A stretch of 64,000 nt of DNA from Bolinopsis microptera (lineage: Eukaryota; Ctenophora; Tentaculata; Lobata; Bolinopsidae): contig NC_087073.1 of assembly GCF_026151205.1 (NCBI RefSeq), forward strand, positions 9,091,411 to 9,155,410, written 5' to 3'. This document shows, piece by piece, positions 20,301-35,300 of this stretch. The translations under genes were made by a program, and so were the position numbers. Below the pieces are notes generated by a model. The model ran no database searches, was not told the DNA's origin, and worked only from the letters and a program-made list of their open reading frames with translations. Position 1 is the stretch's first letter. Each line of letters opens with the position of its first letter.

Positions 20301-23300
20301 TCTCCCAAGCTACAGGATGTGAAATCTTGAATCTTCTCCGGGGATCTGTCAAAGGAGTGCCGTATCTGCTTTTCGTATCTTGGTTCTTTTGAACTGAAGA
20401 TTGCCACGACAAACTTCCAGGAACTGCATGTCCATATTTGGATATCAAAGATGTATGGACAACTTTATCTTGAGTTCTGAAGTTAAAACTGAAAGTCTAG
20501 TAGATTCCAGATCTGTGTGGTTCGGTACATGGACTCAGGACTGGTACTTGATAAATCACGTGACATGATGATGTCTGACAGTGTTGTATTGCTCTTTTTG
20601 TAAGGACGTGACGTTTACATTGTACAACTACAAGGTACGACGGATTCTACCGAAAGGAGTGCATCTCTTATCATTCGTTTCCTCAGAGAAACGTTTCTTC
20701 TGGAATCATCCTAATGAAGTCATAAGTGTACTCACAAGAGCTAGGTAAAGTGTTGGCGATTCGGCGCCAAATATCTTAGGACTTAGTCTACTGGTTTTAA
20801 TCAGCCCATTCAATTATATTCATATGGGAATGTAAAAATCGATAATTTTTTTATGAAGGAGCAAATTTTGAAAGGTGAATTGCTATCAGTTCATAAACGT
20901 TACAAATTTCATTCTTGCCTCTCATTTGATTCTAACTCATAATTTGGTTGATTTTTGGCAGTTTTCCAAAAATTCGTAAATTCGTCCTAATGGGGTTCTC
21001 AAATCGCGTGCCCTGAAAATCGAGTCTAAAAATCTATCTTCTTCTACATTTTTTGAGCAATCACCCTGAAACTTTCATGTCAGGATATGTTTTAGGGATC
21101 ATTTAGAAGATATGAGCCGGACAGAATTTTGAGAGAGGCCTTTAAAAAAATTTTATTCGATTTTGAAAATCGTGGACCTCGAAAAACCATCAAAAAACGA
21201 GGTCCAAGATTTTAAAAATCGAATAAAAAATGTTTAAAGGCCTATCTCAAAATGTTGTCGGGCTCATCTCTTCTAAATGATCCCTAGAACATATCCTGAA
21301 AGTTTCAGGGTGATTTCTCAAAAAATGTATGAGAAGATAGATTTTTAGACTCGATTTTCAGGGCACGCGATCAAAAATCGCTCGCGCAATACAATTACCA
21401 CACACGCGCTGACCTTTGACCGGCATTAATTTCGGCTAGGAACGATATTTTTCCACGGGATCAAAAGCATCTGATAGATATTGCTCCCCTCTATCAGAAA
21501 CAACTAAAAAGTCGATTTTGAGAACATTTCCACGAAGACCCCCCCGCCCCCTTAATACAGTCAAGTCGGCTATAGACAATTGTCTTACACGTTATCAACA
21601 TGTCCTATCAACAATAAAGGACAATGGGTTGAGCAAATTAATACTTATTAAGTATTTTTATTGCATTATTATAATATTTAAATATTTTCATTACCTAAAT
21701 ATGCAAAAATTAAGTGGAAATTTCATTTGTCAAAAAAATTAGAGCCATTTACTTTCTACACACTATTTTCAACTCACCCTGTAATTGGGAAGCCTGGGTT
21801 ATTAGGGTCGTTTATAAAAACCTAGTAGAGACGAGAGATCAAAACCACAGTTCTTCTCGTGTAGATTCTGTAGAAATTTGTATGTTGGTAACCTCGGCAA
21901 TCGGCATTTCTAACCGAATCATACCTCCTTATTCAGGAGCTGAAATTAATTTAAACCAGGACTCAAGGTTGCATGTCGAGGTTGACCGAGCCCGGGATTA
22001 ATGGGATTATATCGGGCAATAAGGCGGGGAGGGAGCATTGAGACAAACCTTACTTTGACAATACTCTATTATCACTACACCGCCTACTAGCTGCTTCAAT
22101 CTTGTAGTTACTGATCAGATCAGACTGATGTCATGATACATAATACTCTCAGTACAAGAAGGTTTATTACATCACTTTGTACTAGTTCTATAGAATGTGA
22201 ACAAAGTAGCTGAGGATCTGTTCAGGAGCACTGAGCAGGTGCTCAAAGACAATATTGTAGGGGGCTGCCTTCTTCACTCCTTCTTGTGGAGTGTCTGTGT
22301 GTGTGTGTGTGTGTGTATGTGTGTGTTTGTGTCTGTGTGTGTGCTAAAAGTGCGCATGATGTTAACATATCTGGCTGATTTTCAGAAGTCAGCATGCTAT
22401 TATAAACATGTATGCAATCTGTGTTTTAAATCATCCGGTAATCCAACCCCGTAGTTCTTTAATCTTCATGAAATACGCTTCCACATGCTTTGCATAATGT
22501 TTTAGTATGCATGAATATTGAAATATATAAAACAAGTTTCCCAATATCCACCGCTTTAAGTTTTAACCGCAGATAGGTAACGATTCCTTTGTGATGTGGT
22601 AAAACTGATAAAAACACATGGAGATCTAGAAGATTCTCTCCAGACGTGTAGGAAGCCTGATGAGGCTCACTAATTTTTAAACTTATTATCAAGTAATAAT
22701 TAATAAGTTGAGTTTTAACGCATGGTTTTATATAGTTATTACATTCAGATGACATTATTGGGGTGACCTAATCCAATCACACCTGGTGGCGAGCCCCATC
22801 TTCTTCCTCATTGGTTGATTCAAATCTCCTTGTTCCCTGATTGGTTAGCCCCCTGTCAAGCTCCACACCACGTGTAATGATGTATTAGATTGTGTACTAT
22901 ATCAGGATCACTGAAAGATGTGCTGTAAACTACCCGCCACCTTGCCCTCTTTCACCGTAACAACTGCCCCAGCCTTATACACAACCTGAACAACGTGCAC
23001 ACTTTAACAACAGGAGTAGCAGACGGAAAATCTGCTGCTTGGGGAATAATATTCCACTCCAGATTACATTGCTTGTCTTGAAAATGCTAACAATCCACGG
23101 ATTCTGTACTTCGATAATGCATGCCAGATGCACGAGATAAAATGTAACATAATTAATAAATTTGCTGGAAAATTTTCTCACTGTTCGACAAGTTTCTCAG
23201 ATCGCTCAAGGTCTAATAAGCGCGAACTTTGGAGACAAGCTAATCTGTTACATCCTCTACATAATGGCTGGCTTATTTTGATTTAAACTAAGCTGCACGA

Positions 23301-26300
23301 CATGTCTGAGTATCTAATGTTTATTATCCTGGTTTTGTTTCATCACGAGAACTGTAATCATTACGTCATAAGTGATGACGTCATGATCTCACTCTGTGTT
23401 GTGTATCATGTTATAGATCAGCAACTAACAACAACACATCATACGTAACTATCTCTAAACAATAGGTAAGTCATGATAAATGTAATTCGATCTGTGACAA
23501 TGGGGCTATTGGACCTTGGTGATTTGTAATTATGTTCCGTCCACAAGACGGGTGGTTATGAACGAAGGATGAATGGCAAAATTAGAAACTTAGGTAACTT
23601 AGGTTCCTGTTTGAGTTTGATTGACATGGGACGGTTACATCATACATAATATGTGGTGATTTCATTGTCACCTGAAGTAGCAAGTTTTTAGTTTGCCAAG
23701 TCAGGCTTCAAGCTGTGTGTAGGATCTATGTTCTATAATTAGAATATAAAACGGTTTAAAACTTGAAGCTCGGCCAAATTTGAAGATAAACTAATTCACA
23801 GCTTGAACGATTAGGGGCAATAGGCATACATATTATATCGGTAAGAAGTTAATCTAATCATGGCCTCGAATTTTCTGAGAGCTTAAGACATTTGGAATAT
23901 GTGCTTCCTCTCTTCTTCCGGTATCATTTTTCAATGAAACCCCCGTTTTATAAATGTAAAATGAGCAGTGAGCATGCGTGAGAGTAATGTGATAACGTTT
24001 GTTTACACTTATAATTTACATAAGTTCACAATTATCCTGGTGCCCGGTCACATGATGCAAGTGGTGTTGGTGTTCAGATGGGTTTGGTCCGGGGCACCGT
24101 GTTACTATGATGTCAGTAACCTGACAGATACTTGCCACTATTCGGCACGAGGCGATGCACTGAGACAGTCAGGCTCGGGCAGGCTAGGCATTCGCTCATG
24201 AGGGGTAAAAAGTCGATCATAGCAGCTATTATACCCTTCTTAGCAGCTATTTCCTCATAGTTAATTCGCTATTTAAATAAGCAGGGCTAGGGTTACATAT
24301 CCACTAAATGGCGTGCATCTCACATGACTATGACGCAGGAAAGGAACGAATTGCAATCAGGAACTGGCCGTCGGCTACTTCAACTCTGAGAAGCGTCTTG
24401 TTTAAGAGCCTTCTTGTATCCTTTGTCCTGTCTCCCTGCCGACTAATGTGCGTATCATCTACTTGAATCCCAGATAGATCTTACCTACTTTCTCATTCAC
24501 ATACCCCAAGATCTCCTCTACCTGTCATCAACCACTGCGGAAAAACCGCGGCTCACCACTCAGCACCGCGGTTTCTGCAGTCTGTAGACTCAAATAATCC
24601 GATATATAACTTGAGGACAGCTCTCACTCTCGGCTAAGTCACAACACATCACAGTAGCGAAACCAACCGAACCTCCCTCTCTCAATTTAAAAATTTGTCC
24701 TGTCCAGATCACAGTCTCCCTCAAAACTGACAGTTTTGTTGAGCTTAAATGTATAATTAGCTGCTGAAAGGGCGGATATTTCTGAAAATACATCCTCGCA
24801 TAATATAATAATAATAGACTTAACGAATACAGCCGGGCAGTAGAATAGTTCCTATAACTCACGTACTCTGTGTGTTAATTCTCCCTTATAATGTACTACA
24901 CAGCTCAATACTATCACATGAGATGAAACTCATAAATATATATGCAGAGAAAGAGCATTGTGCGTTATATTATACTGCGCAGTAGTCAACAATACTGTAC
25001 TTGAAAATATCCACCAATTACTGACTGACTTTCAGTCAGCAATACTCTACTTTAAGGCAGCTGCACTTTAGTGAACCCTAATTATGACTTATGAGTTTAC
25101 TTTCTGGACGGAATCCAGCCTAAAACCTAGTCTGGTTAATAGTTAATAGTACCATGTTTACAGTATACACTGAAGGGGTATCCTAGGAAGTTTCTTGAAC
25201 TTTTAACAGGTACCCCTCATCATTTAACCCTCAATTAAGTTTCCTAACATTCGGCTGAGTCGACCGAGGAGATCGCATAGATCCAATGGATCCTTAGCTA
25301 CTCCCTAGACTGGCCATAAGAGGTAGTACTATATTAATATTATACAAAAAAAGGCTTCATTTGTATTGTTAATCAAAGGTGGACCCCGAGGCAGTATAAT
25401 AAGACTTGGGTGGCCATTCCCATGCACTTCTTTTAGTATAATTAGGTCTAATTAGAGGTAGTACGTTACATTCAAGCAGAGAGTTACACTCACCACCACA
25501 GCGCGAGCCTCCTTATTTGCTGAAATCACGACCCACTAGCAAGTATTGCACGAATTGTCGAGATATCAGGTTACTGTTAATGTCATCTCTCCTCCTCTAC
25601 TGTGGTTAGTGGTTACCGGTTGTATGTATAAGCGGGGTTATTCATTCCAAGACATGTACCGGCAGCGGGCGGTTATCAGTACAATATTATACCCGCCAAG
25701 CATTATCACAATTCTGTTTCCCGGACTAGTAGGTCTTTACAACTAATAATAGTCTGCCACAATACTGATCTGGCAAGGAGGGGAGTTGTGGGGGTAAAGA
25801 CCGACCACTTTCAGGCCATTAGTCCTCGTTATTGCGGATAACGTGTTGCCTAGATACAAGATGTGTTGATGTTAATGTTTGACACGTGCAGTGAGCCCTG
25901 TGTGGTTAGTGGTTATTATTGTGTGGTGTAGTGAGTGGTATCTTTAGCAGGATACATGTTGCGTCATCCTCCCACCACCACTGACCACTATGAGAACAAA
26001 CCTTATCCAAAGTTTATGTAAACTAAAAATGTTGTGCCACGCACTGTTACTTGTCGGTAATACTACTGAATCTGAGGAACTTGGGCATTTACTGCCTCTA
26101 CGTCCAGGGAAATAGATATCAAGTTTGTGATCTACGAAATAGTTTACATTTCCACAGAAACGTGACTTTAGTAAAGAGTACAGTTCTGCTTCAATTAGCA
26201 GACTGTCTTGCAGGGTTATCTGAGCTTGTACTGCTAGTATTATTAGCCTGCTACGAGCAATATAAAATATAATATACAATACAACACTATCACCGTCAAT

Positions 26301-29300
26301 TGTATTTTAGCACTCATCGCCTAAACTCTGAACTCCAATTAGGGTGGTAGGTCAGGAGACAAGTCACTCCACTGCCAACTTCCTGTTTTACCAGATCCGT
26401 ATCTTGCCACTTCCTCCAACACCGCCTCCCTGCAGTTAGCTTTATAAAGTGCTAATAACAAAATAGCGCCCTGTAACTGGCGTGTCGAGTTGTCCAGACT
26501 CACAGGAAAGATCTGAAGAATGTCACTAATTGTTGTTTATCCCCCTGAGACTGCTAAAGTTGTCATCTGTTTGACCTGATTTAACTATAACATGTTTGTG
26601 CCAACTCTCCGCATGCTTTGCATTCTTCTGAACAGCATATTATTCAGTTTAACGGAGTACTAGCCCGATAATATGAGCTGTTTTAACTAAGGGTTGGCAA
26701 GCCAGTTACTATAGAGCGTGCTAGTTCCCTTGACACTTTGGCAAGGTAGGAGAAGGAAGACACTAAAACACGTACTTACCATGTGATTATCTCTAGAGAA
26801 CGTATCTCAATACTGCGGAAAAGACAGCACGTAGAAAACTTATTGAGGACCACGTATTTGGCATAGGACAATGAGATCAATACCATACAATCAGTGTACA
26901 TTCTTGACAGCGGCCTCGTGGTTATTGCACCAAACCAAGTCATTGAGAGTTGTGCAGTACCTGCTATTAGGGGCTTTTAAAAGGTCTTTGGTCGTGATCT
27001 TTAGATCTACGTGACGGACGGGTCTCGAAACTCGATCGACAGGTATCAAGTTTCCCAGTAAACATTATTCGTTAATATACCTACATCTTTTTAAGTGCAC
27101 CAGCTGCATCTTAGCTGAACTCTCTCGAATATTATACACGGTGTAATTATGGATAAGATATACTCGAAATTTGAATTAGAGAGTCTGACTTATTATATTC
27201 ACTAGCACGTTATAGTATTAGTATCCGGCCTTGTACGTGACTCAAAAATGATGTATACCAGAAATGAGTGGAGGTATTATGACAGTTTTAATTTAGTAAG
27301 ACAGTATGTCTCGCAGCATGCAAGACGATTAGGGGCCCCCTAATTGGTAATCCATTAAATAGATGGGATCCACTCTTTCCACTACGTTTTGCTATTGTGG
27401 TCCTTTGCAAGCAATCAGTCACCTGTACACATGTGTTATTGTGTATGTTGATCAAGCTGTGTGTTTATGTGATTTACCAGAATACATTATACATGTTACT
27501 GAGTGCATGCTGGTGAGAGTATGTTGGTATGTTTACCCCTAGGGTTAAATATCTAAATATCTTTAAAATGTTTTGCTTCAATGACAGCCACAGCTGTAGA
27601 CTTTGACTCAAACTTGGGAGGTAAGGTCGCAATATTGTTGAGTAAAATGTGGAGATCTTGGTTATTCACGTTTTATTGAACACCTTGAGCTCATCAACCA
27701 TCTAATTTAGCTGTAGTGGGTTTAGAAACGCAGACATTTATAATCAAGATTTTGCTCTGAAAGATAATGCATGTATTGCTGATATTAGCTTTGCTATTGC
27801 AGTGTGAAAGTTGCAGGCTAGGTCACAGGACTGAGATGATCGATGTTATCTATAGATTGCAAGGAAATTTAGATCACACTATTTAAAAATAAATCGAAAC
27901 CTCAAACCTGAAGTTGAGCATTTACGTCAGATATCAGAGGTCATAGGTCACAGGTCATGTGATTTGGCCTTTGAAATTAACCTGAACATAATGCGTGACC
28001 TGGCATGATGGAAATTCTAGATCTCTCCGTATATTTAACTATCGCTTCCCAAGAGTCAACCTTGTCCGTATCTTATTTCCCAGGAATCGAGACGGTCACA
28101 GAATTGCACAGTGAATAGATCGATAGAATTTGGAATATGATTTATTAGCTTCTGACGCAAGCAATGAGAAATTCGTTTTAAATTCCACTGAGAACACAGA
28201 ACAATCTCCGGCATCCCAGCCTAGCCCGATATATTGTGATACAAGGTGCCACTTTCTCACGGGGAGTTTAGTTCGCTACTTATCGGTTAGCATTAAAGTG
28301 CATGATCTGTAACAATCAAGTTCACTCAAGTAAAACTTAGTTTCAACATGTATCCACTTCTGAAGCTGGATCAATGGTAATAGAATCTCCTTTGTAGCGC
28401 CCAATCCAGTGTCAGAGTTGTTCTTGCTGAAGTTTAAACATGAGGTATTGAAGACACGGCCTGGAGAAAATACGGTTAAACTTTAGCCATCCAGTACTTG
28501 ATTTGAGATTTTCTCACAGATTGTGAACGTAAAGACGGCTGTCTGGAATAACACCATCAAGTATACTGTTGACATATTATGTAGTCTGAATATTGTTCAG
28601 CGTTACTCTTATTCTACCGGAACCAAACTGTACATATAAACACACAAGCATAATAATATATGTATGCATTATACCGACTACACGAAGTTGTACTTGTAAA
28701 AAGTAATGTAAACACATAATGATATTATGTACTTCAGTCTACAGTTTGCATGGTACTCAATTGAGGGTATAGTACAGTAAGCGTCAGATTAGTTGACCCG
28801 CGCGGTCCACACTTTACAGGACGTGTAATGTGATATCGGGTAATGTGATAGCTGACTATTATTAGCTCCCACGGGTTAGGCTATTGTTTCATGTACTGTA
28901 ATAATTATCCTTTAAATAGTCTTTTCAGACTAAGTTAGGTTGATAGCTAACGTTAGTTTTAGCCTATTACTCAATAGTAAACATGTCGGGTGATATTGGC
29001 GTCCGGTGGATGACTTTCCGTAGCCCATCGACGTTTTAATAAAAAATTATGGTCTTAAATTTGCCTCGATAAGTCCATCCAATCAGCTGTGACAAATAAA
29101 TGTCCCTAACATTCAAAAATGATGACAAATATCGACTCATCACTAATTTAGGAAAATGATAACGCTAGCGATGATGGATTAGCTTTGCCATGTGCAACTT
29201 TGCTCAATACCGATATTAGCAGTCGAATTAACACATTGACATTTCCCAACTTTTCTAATACCTGAACTGTTCAAACCCTGATATATGGAACAGCGGACTT

Positions 29301-32300
29301 GCCTTTTTTAGGTAGGTTCAAAGATCTGTTGCAGTGCAGTTTAAAGCTGTTCACCACTTTAAAAACAAATGTTATTGTGTTACACCATTAAACAATACCA
29401 TAAAGCTTTGTATCGCTACAAGCATGCAACTCAATGTGTTACCAGCACAACAGTGTGTAGTGTGTGTTCTACACTATTGTTTCACTGCCGCAAGTCAAAC
29501 ACAAACAAAACACCCCAATACACCTAACAAAGCGCCACAATACAAGGCACTTCCCCCGACGCAGCACACGTGCACTTCTCCTCTACTTCCCACACTTCTG
29601 CCACCTCTCTGGTCCCCATTGGGGGTCTGTCCGTGTGTGTACAGCACAGACAAGTAGGAAATACCTCTCCTATTCAAACAGCACGTGGGCATGTGAGATA
29701 AAGTGTGTAGTAGGGTGAGTAAGTCTCAGGGTGAGTGGTTCTGTCTGGTAAAACAAGGATTTAGACAAGACTCCATGTCCCTAACCGTCAAACATGTCTA
29801 GAGAGAGAGAAGGAGGGAGGGAAAGAAGGAGGGAGAGAGGAGGTTTACATTTTGAAGTGGTTCCTTGTACTGTGTAAATATTATGTTATGCTTTACTAAG
29901 AAAGCCTGAGTTATAGTATAATTACTGAATATATCAATGCTTGCTTTGTCTGAGAAAGTTTATATCCAGTTACAATATGAGTCTTGAAGTTACGTAAATG
30001 ATTGAAACTTTCTGGCTGAATCAGAGACTGCAAGGTTGGTTGCCAGCTTACAGCTCTTCAATCGTCACTAAACCTAAACTGAGAGGGTGTGTGTGGTGAG
30101 AGCATGAGCTCATCTCCTCCCTAAATAATAACCTGGTACATTATATATTATATAAATTATTAATATTACATTATACTAAGAGTAAATTGTAAACAGCAGG
30201 GAATGTTCCAGTAACACAGTCTGAGACTAACAGTCACTAACAAGGCTCTAGTTGAGAGTTCTATAAACTGTACCTCTCTCTATAAGCTGTAACCTCTCCA
30301 CACCAATTAGATAAGCTTGTGTCTCCGGGTTACACCCATTTTAGCGGTCACCCCGGCCTTACATTCGCACTGTTTTAGCAGTGTGTTTGTAGCGAACTGT
30401 TTTGTAACTTCACGTTTAGTTTATTAAGGGACTGTCATGATGTGTTAATGAGAGCTCGGTTTTAAAAATTGAACTCCTGCGGTGGTGAGGGACAGTCTAG
30501 ATGGATTTTAAACTTGTCGAGAGTTCAGATACCTGAACTGTCGGTGATATAGAAAATTTACGATAAGTTGTTACTCAGTAATACTGGACATCATTACGTG
30601 ATGCCATAACAAAAACCAAAACCGAATTTGTTTGGTTTTGTATCATATCAGAGACTGTAAAATCCGTATTGGAATATTATTTATGAGTCGCATAGTTGAA
30701 ATGTTTTCTTGGGTAAATTTCTATTAATCCCGTTTGATAGTTTGATGCGATAAGGGAAAGGCTCTTATCAGGAGAGGAATTATCATAGACTCAAAGAGCT
30801 GTTATAAATGGCCTGGTGTACGGAGTAGCCAGGCCCTGAATTTCATATGGATGGCCGTAAATATCATGAGTACTAAAGTAAAGCATAGAATTACACACAT
30901 AGTTATTTTAATTAACTATTAAACCCTTTCATCTCAACCCAGCAGCGGTTAACAGTGCGGTGTATCTCCAACACCGCACTATATTATAATATGTACATGA
31001 AGTTCAGTAGCTTGTGGTTTGTGATACTAAAGGATTAATGGTATAAATGACGAATGTAACTTCTCAGGAAACTAGTGTAACCGCTGCTTTAAATGGAATG
31101 TAGCGATTGTTATTGGCCATCCTCTGAGGATCAACTATTTCAGCGCTCTTCATAACAGAGAGAGAGAGACTAATTTAGCTCATGTCTCCAAAGAGAGACT
31201 TGTTTAGCATATGTCTAGCTCAAGTCTACACTGTACGGCTTCAGACAGAAGAAGCACGGTTAGTTTGTGGTATTTTCAACTGACAGCTCCCAGCACAATG
31301 CACAGTTTGGGAATATTGGGGGATACCAGGTTTAGTGTACCGCGCAAGTTTAGTGTAGGGAGTATACCACATGTAGTATATCTACCCCGTGTCATTTACC
31401 CAGTTACTGAGACTGACATTTGATTTTACTGTTATCTGGGACTGGGTGGTTTGGGAGTACCCTGCAGCTGGAGGCGGGTAATTATCTTTTCATCAGCTCT
31501 CTCTCTCTCTCTCTTCTTTGTCTGATGAGAGGTCCAATCTATCGTAGATATTCATTATGAGTAGTGAGTACTAATGAAGGCAGTCCAGAGTTCGACTTTC
31601 TGATTATTATTCATTACTTCCTTTGTCTCGCAAATTGGGCCTAACCGATATCAAAATTAGGGTTGCTTTGTCTGGATGCAAATACGCAGGCTAATATGGG
31701 CAATAGAACGAGAAAGTTCGGTCCTTACTCCCCATGCATACCTTGAATACTTCCAAGTTATCTTGTCCAGGTATCGGACGTCAATACAGCCTGGGAAACT
31801 GGAGGGAACTTCGGTCAGGGACCCGATTAGATTTAGTGGAATTTTGAGACTTGTATTTTATTGTAAGTTATTTTACCCGGAAGAAAGTGTAGCGGTGAGC
31901 TCTGAAGAGACATAACACGGCTGTGGTATCCACTGGTGCAACATGGTGCAACATGGTGCAACATGGTGCAATATGGCACAACATGGTGCATTAAATACGG
32001 GGGTATTTGAGAAACCCTAGACTGTATTTACAAAAGGATCCGTTCCGCTTATTTTAGGAAGGCGGTAAATACTAAAAGGTGTTTACGGCTGAATAAACAT
32101 TCATCTAACTTTCATCTGGGGTGTCAATAAAGCTTTTTAAAGGACATTGTTGATATCTTTATCGTATTAGGATTGAGGACAACGTTCTTAAAGTTTAAGG
32201 GAACAAATTTTCTAGTATAATTATCTACAAAAACCGTGTTGAGTGGTTTTTATTTCAGTCTTGGGTTGAAAGAAACCAGTGGAAAGTTTGAACAGAACTT

Positions 32301-35300
32301 GAGTGAAGGGCTAGGGTGTTGACGTCGCTAAACAGCAGAAATTAGCGGGAAACTGGATATCTGGCTTCCCGAAGTCGCAGCAACCCATGTTTAACAGTTT
32401 GTTAAGATATTTGTTGGGCAGGTCAGCCGGTCGTAACAGTCAGTAAATCTCTGGTGGGTATGAAGCCCTGACTGCACACCCCTCTCTAAATCTTATAGTT
32501 TCGAGGATTCTACTGCAAGCTCAAATTAACCACGAGAAAAGAAAATTCTCGAGCGGATTTATAGAATTTCTATAATTAATTTAAAATCAGGTTCAATTAG
32601 AAGTTCAGGAAGGCTCTTTTACTTCTGCTTTATTATTTCAGTGCGAGGGCTTGAGAAATGTCACTAGCTTGAGAAATGTCACTAGCTTTTAACACATTCG
32701 CCGAGAATGCGATTAAAGTGTGCTCACCGAGAGAGCAAGGTAGCGGAGGCAGCTCTCTTGCTTAGGAATGAAAACCAATCACTAATCAGTAATCATGCAG
32801 AGTAATTATCAGAAATGTAAAATATGCTATCGAATTTCAAATGCCGATTTAGATCGCATGATTGAATATTTATTTAATCGCTGGATCTGGTTAAAGTTGA
32901 AGCCGGCACACGCCGTGTAGATCATAGCTCCTTCCCGGGCCGGGTCTCTCCTACATTCTGCATGGACCAATCATTATAATTTCATGCTATCTGTGACTAC
33001 TCAGCAGCTCCTGACCACAGCCTGTCACGTGACGTACCCCTTCCACCTGATTGGCCTGCTGACAGTCACGTGATTACTAAGGCCGTGTTTGATTGGTGGA
33101 CGTGCGAGAGTCTAGCTAGCCTGTCTTGAGTTAGCCTTGTCAGTGGTGTATAATTAGGATCATTAAGCGTTTGCAGGGGAGATGCTGGCTGTATTTGTCA
33201 TCTTACTCATTATGACAAGTCGGTCCGACCGTACGCTGACCACGTGTCCTTATCTCTGCCAATCAGACCCAGATAATGGGTCACGTGACCCGATAATGAG
33301 CCCCGACGAGGGATTGTAATTGAAGTGATTACAAGCAGGTTATTAATAATGGGAGGTAGTTATTCCTTGTTAACTGGTCTCACTAACACTGACAATATCG
33401 TCAGTTCAACTTACAGACCCTCGTCAGATACAAACTGATACAAACATGAGTTGAACCAAGGTAGTAGGACAGATATAGCAGAACATTGCTCGGTCTAATC
33501 TCATAATACAGTTACACTGAATGGTTCATAATTTACTAATAGTCATAGTCATTATAGGTTTATAGTCATTATACGAAGCTTTCTGTCTGATAGAAGATGA
33601 TTGAATCTCAATTCTAACACGAGAATCTTTGTACTCACACTTTATTTCAATCTAGCAGTGGTCGCCATATAACTGGAGTTTGAGCATTAATAAACGCTCC
33701 GTTTGAAAAATAGCATCATGATTCATGTATTTATCACATCGTGTACAACAAGATTATTTCTAAAGAGGCAAGTTAGAGTTAGTGTTTCAAGTTTGATTGT
33801 CTCTCCGTACGTATCAAGTTTGACGCAGTATTAAGTTTCAAGGACTTGACATATCACATAGCACTATTGTTACCAGTAATGTTACCTTTTTACAACACCA
33901 CATTGAATACAAAGTGTATGTCCTTAGTAATCGGACCACGCACGTGAATAATAATATATGACATACCATTATTACCATGCGCTGCAATAGGATGCATCAA
34001 CTTTTATACATGAACTATGCTAAAGATATCCTGACATGATGTTGATCATGTATTGTATGTGACAAGTGTCAAGGGGGATATGTAGGTTCCGGTAATCTAA
34101 TTACAATGTCTTGTTTATAGGAAATCTAATTAATGGACAGGAAGGCTTGTAGAATTTTGTCAAAAGTTATAACCCATCCTTAACACAAGTGATCGGAATT
34201 CAAACTAGGTCCCGCCTGTTTCAAATTATAAACAATCTTATTGAAACATAATTTAACATTCCATGGTGTACGGAATGTACAGAAGATGATATCGCGTTTA
34301 ACTGCCACTCACTTGTCACAGTGACTTATCACATTTAGTTTTAATGTTCTACTCGACACACCTTGATACGATTCAATGTAGGTTAATTATACAAAAGTAT
34401 TTGTAGTTTGTAGTAAAACTGCGCAGCTACATATCAATATCTACACACTGTTACATACTGTTCGACCCTGTAAATTAGTGTCCCTTGACAAACATTGAAA
34501 TCTGCCCAGCGAATAATTAAGTTTGGTAAGCATTCATTTTCATTAAGTTTAGACCAACAGAAAAACTTGATGTTAAAAGAATGTCTTCGTCATGACTTTC
34601 TGTCGCAAGAGATTCCACAGTATTAATGTCAATAATACGCATGGAGCGTGACTAATCTTGACGGAGTGCAACTTGAACAATTTGTGTTTTTACACATGGC
34701 CACATCTGATATTTCACCAAGGAATGTGCTTGGCGCCTCGATACGATACACGTGAACATGAATGATTTGATCTGATAGAGCTATCAACGACACGTGTTTG
34801 CTTGCTAGATATCAGTGACAACTGACAGGATATGGATCAAGTTTGACTTCTGTGGTTACGGCTCACGTTCAATGATTCGATTGAACATAATGCCTTTAGA
34901 AGTTAGTTAGGTTGTACGTTGTAGGGCAAGGAATCGAAGATAAGGAAATATCCGTGCAGATACTCTTACAAATATAGTCCACATTGAACCCAATATTAGT
35001 GGTGAGTTAGTGTACCTTGTCTTTGTTACTGAGCAACCATCTGTCCCGCCGTGAACCGCTGAGAGTATATGTATAATATTCCTTGCCTTTGTGGTGGACT
35101 CTTGAGAGGCAACTTTCAAACGAATTGAAGTGCATGTTTGGCACGCGCGATGACATTTTTTAGAATTATTGGCGCGCGCGCCATATTTACGGCGCGTGCG
35201 CGTCAGCGATCGATATAATATATGTATCAACTTGATAACATGCACCAGAATGTGTGTGTGTGTGTCTGTCTGTGTGTAATTTCCGAACGGTTATACAAAA

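Noticed and set aside
22197..22259. Plus-strand stretch with an acceptor-like CTATAG and the reading NKVAEDLFRSTEQVLKDNI
   Set aside because: An isolated 20-codon stretch next to a GT microsatellite. No partner exon.
24308..24466. 52-codon plus-strand ORF containing RNWP, recalling the start of a BIR domain
   Set aside because: Only the few residues around NWP match. The Cys/His zinc ligands of a BIR domain are absent.
34907..35245. 112-codon ATG-started minus-strand ORF
   Set aside because: Composition is irregular and repeat-like, with no domain, and it overlaps simple GT-rich and CpG-rich sequence.
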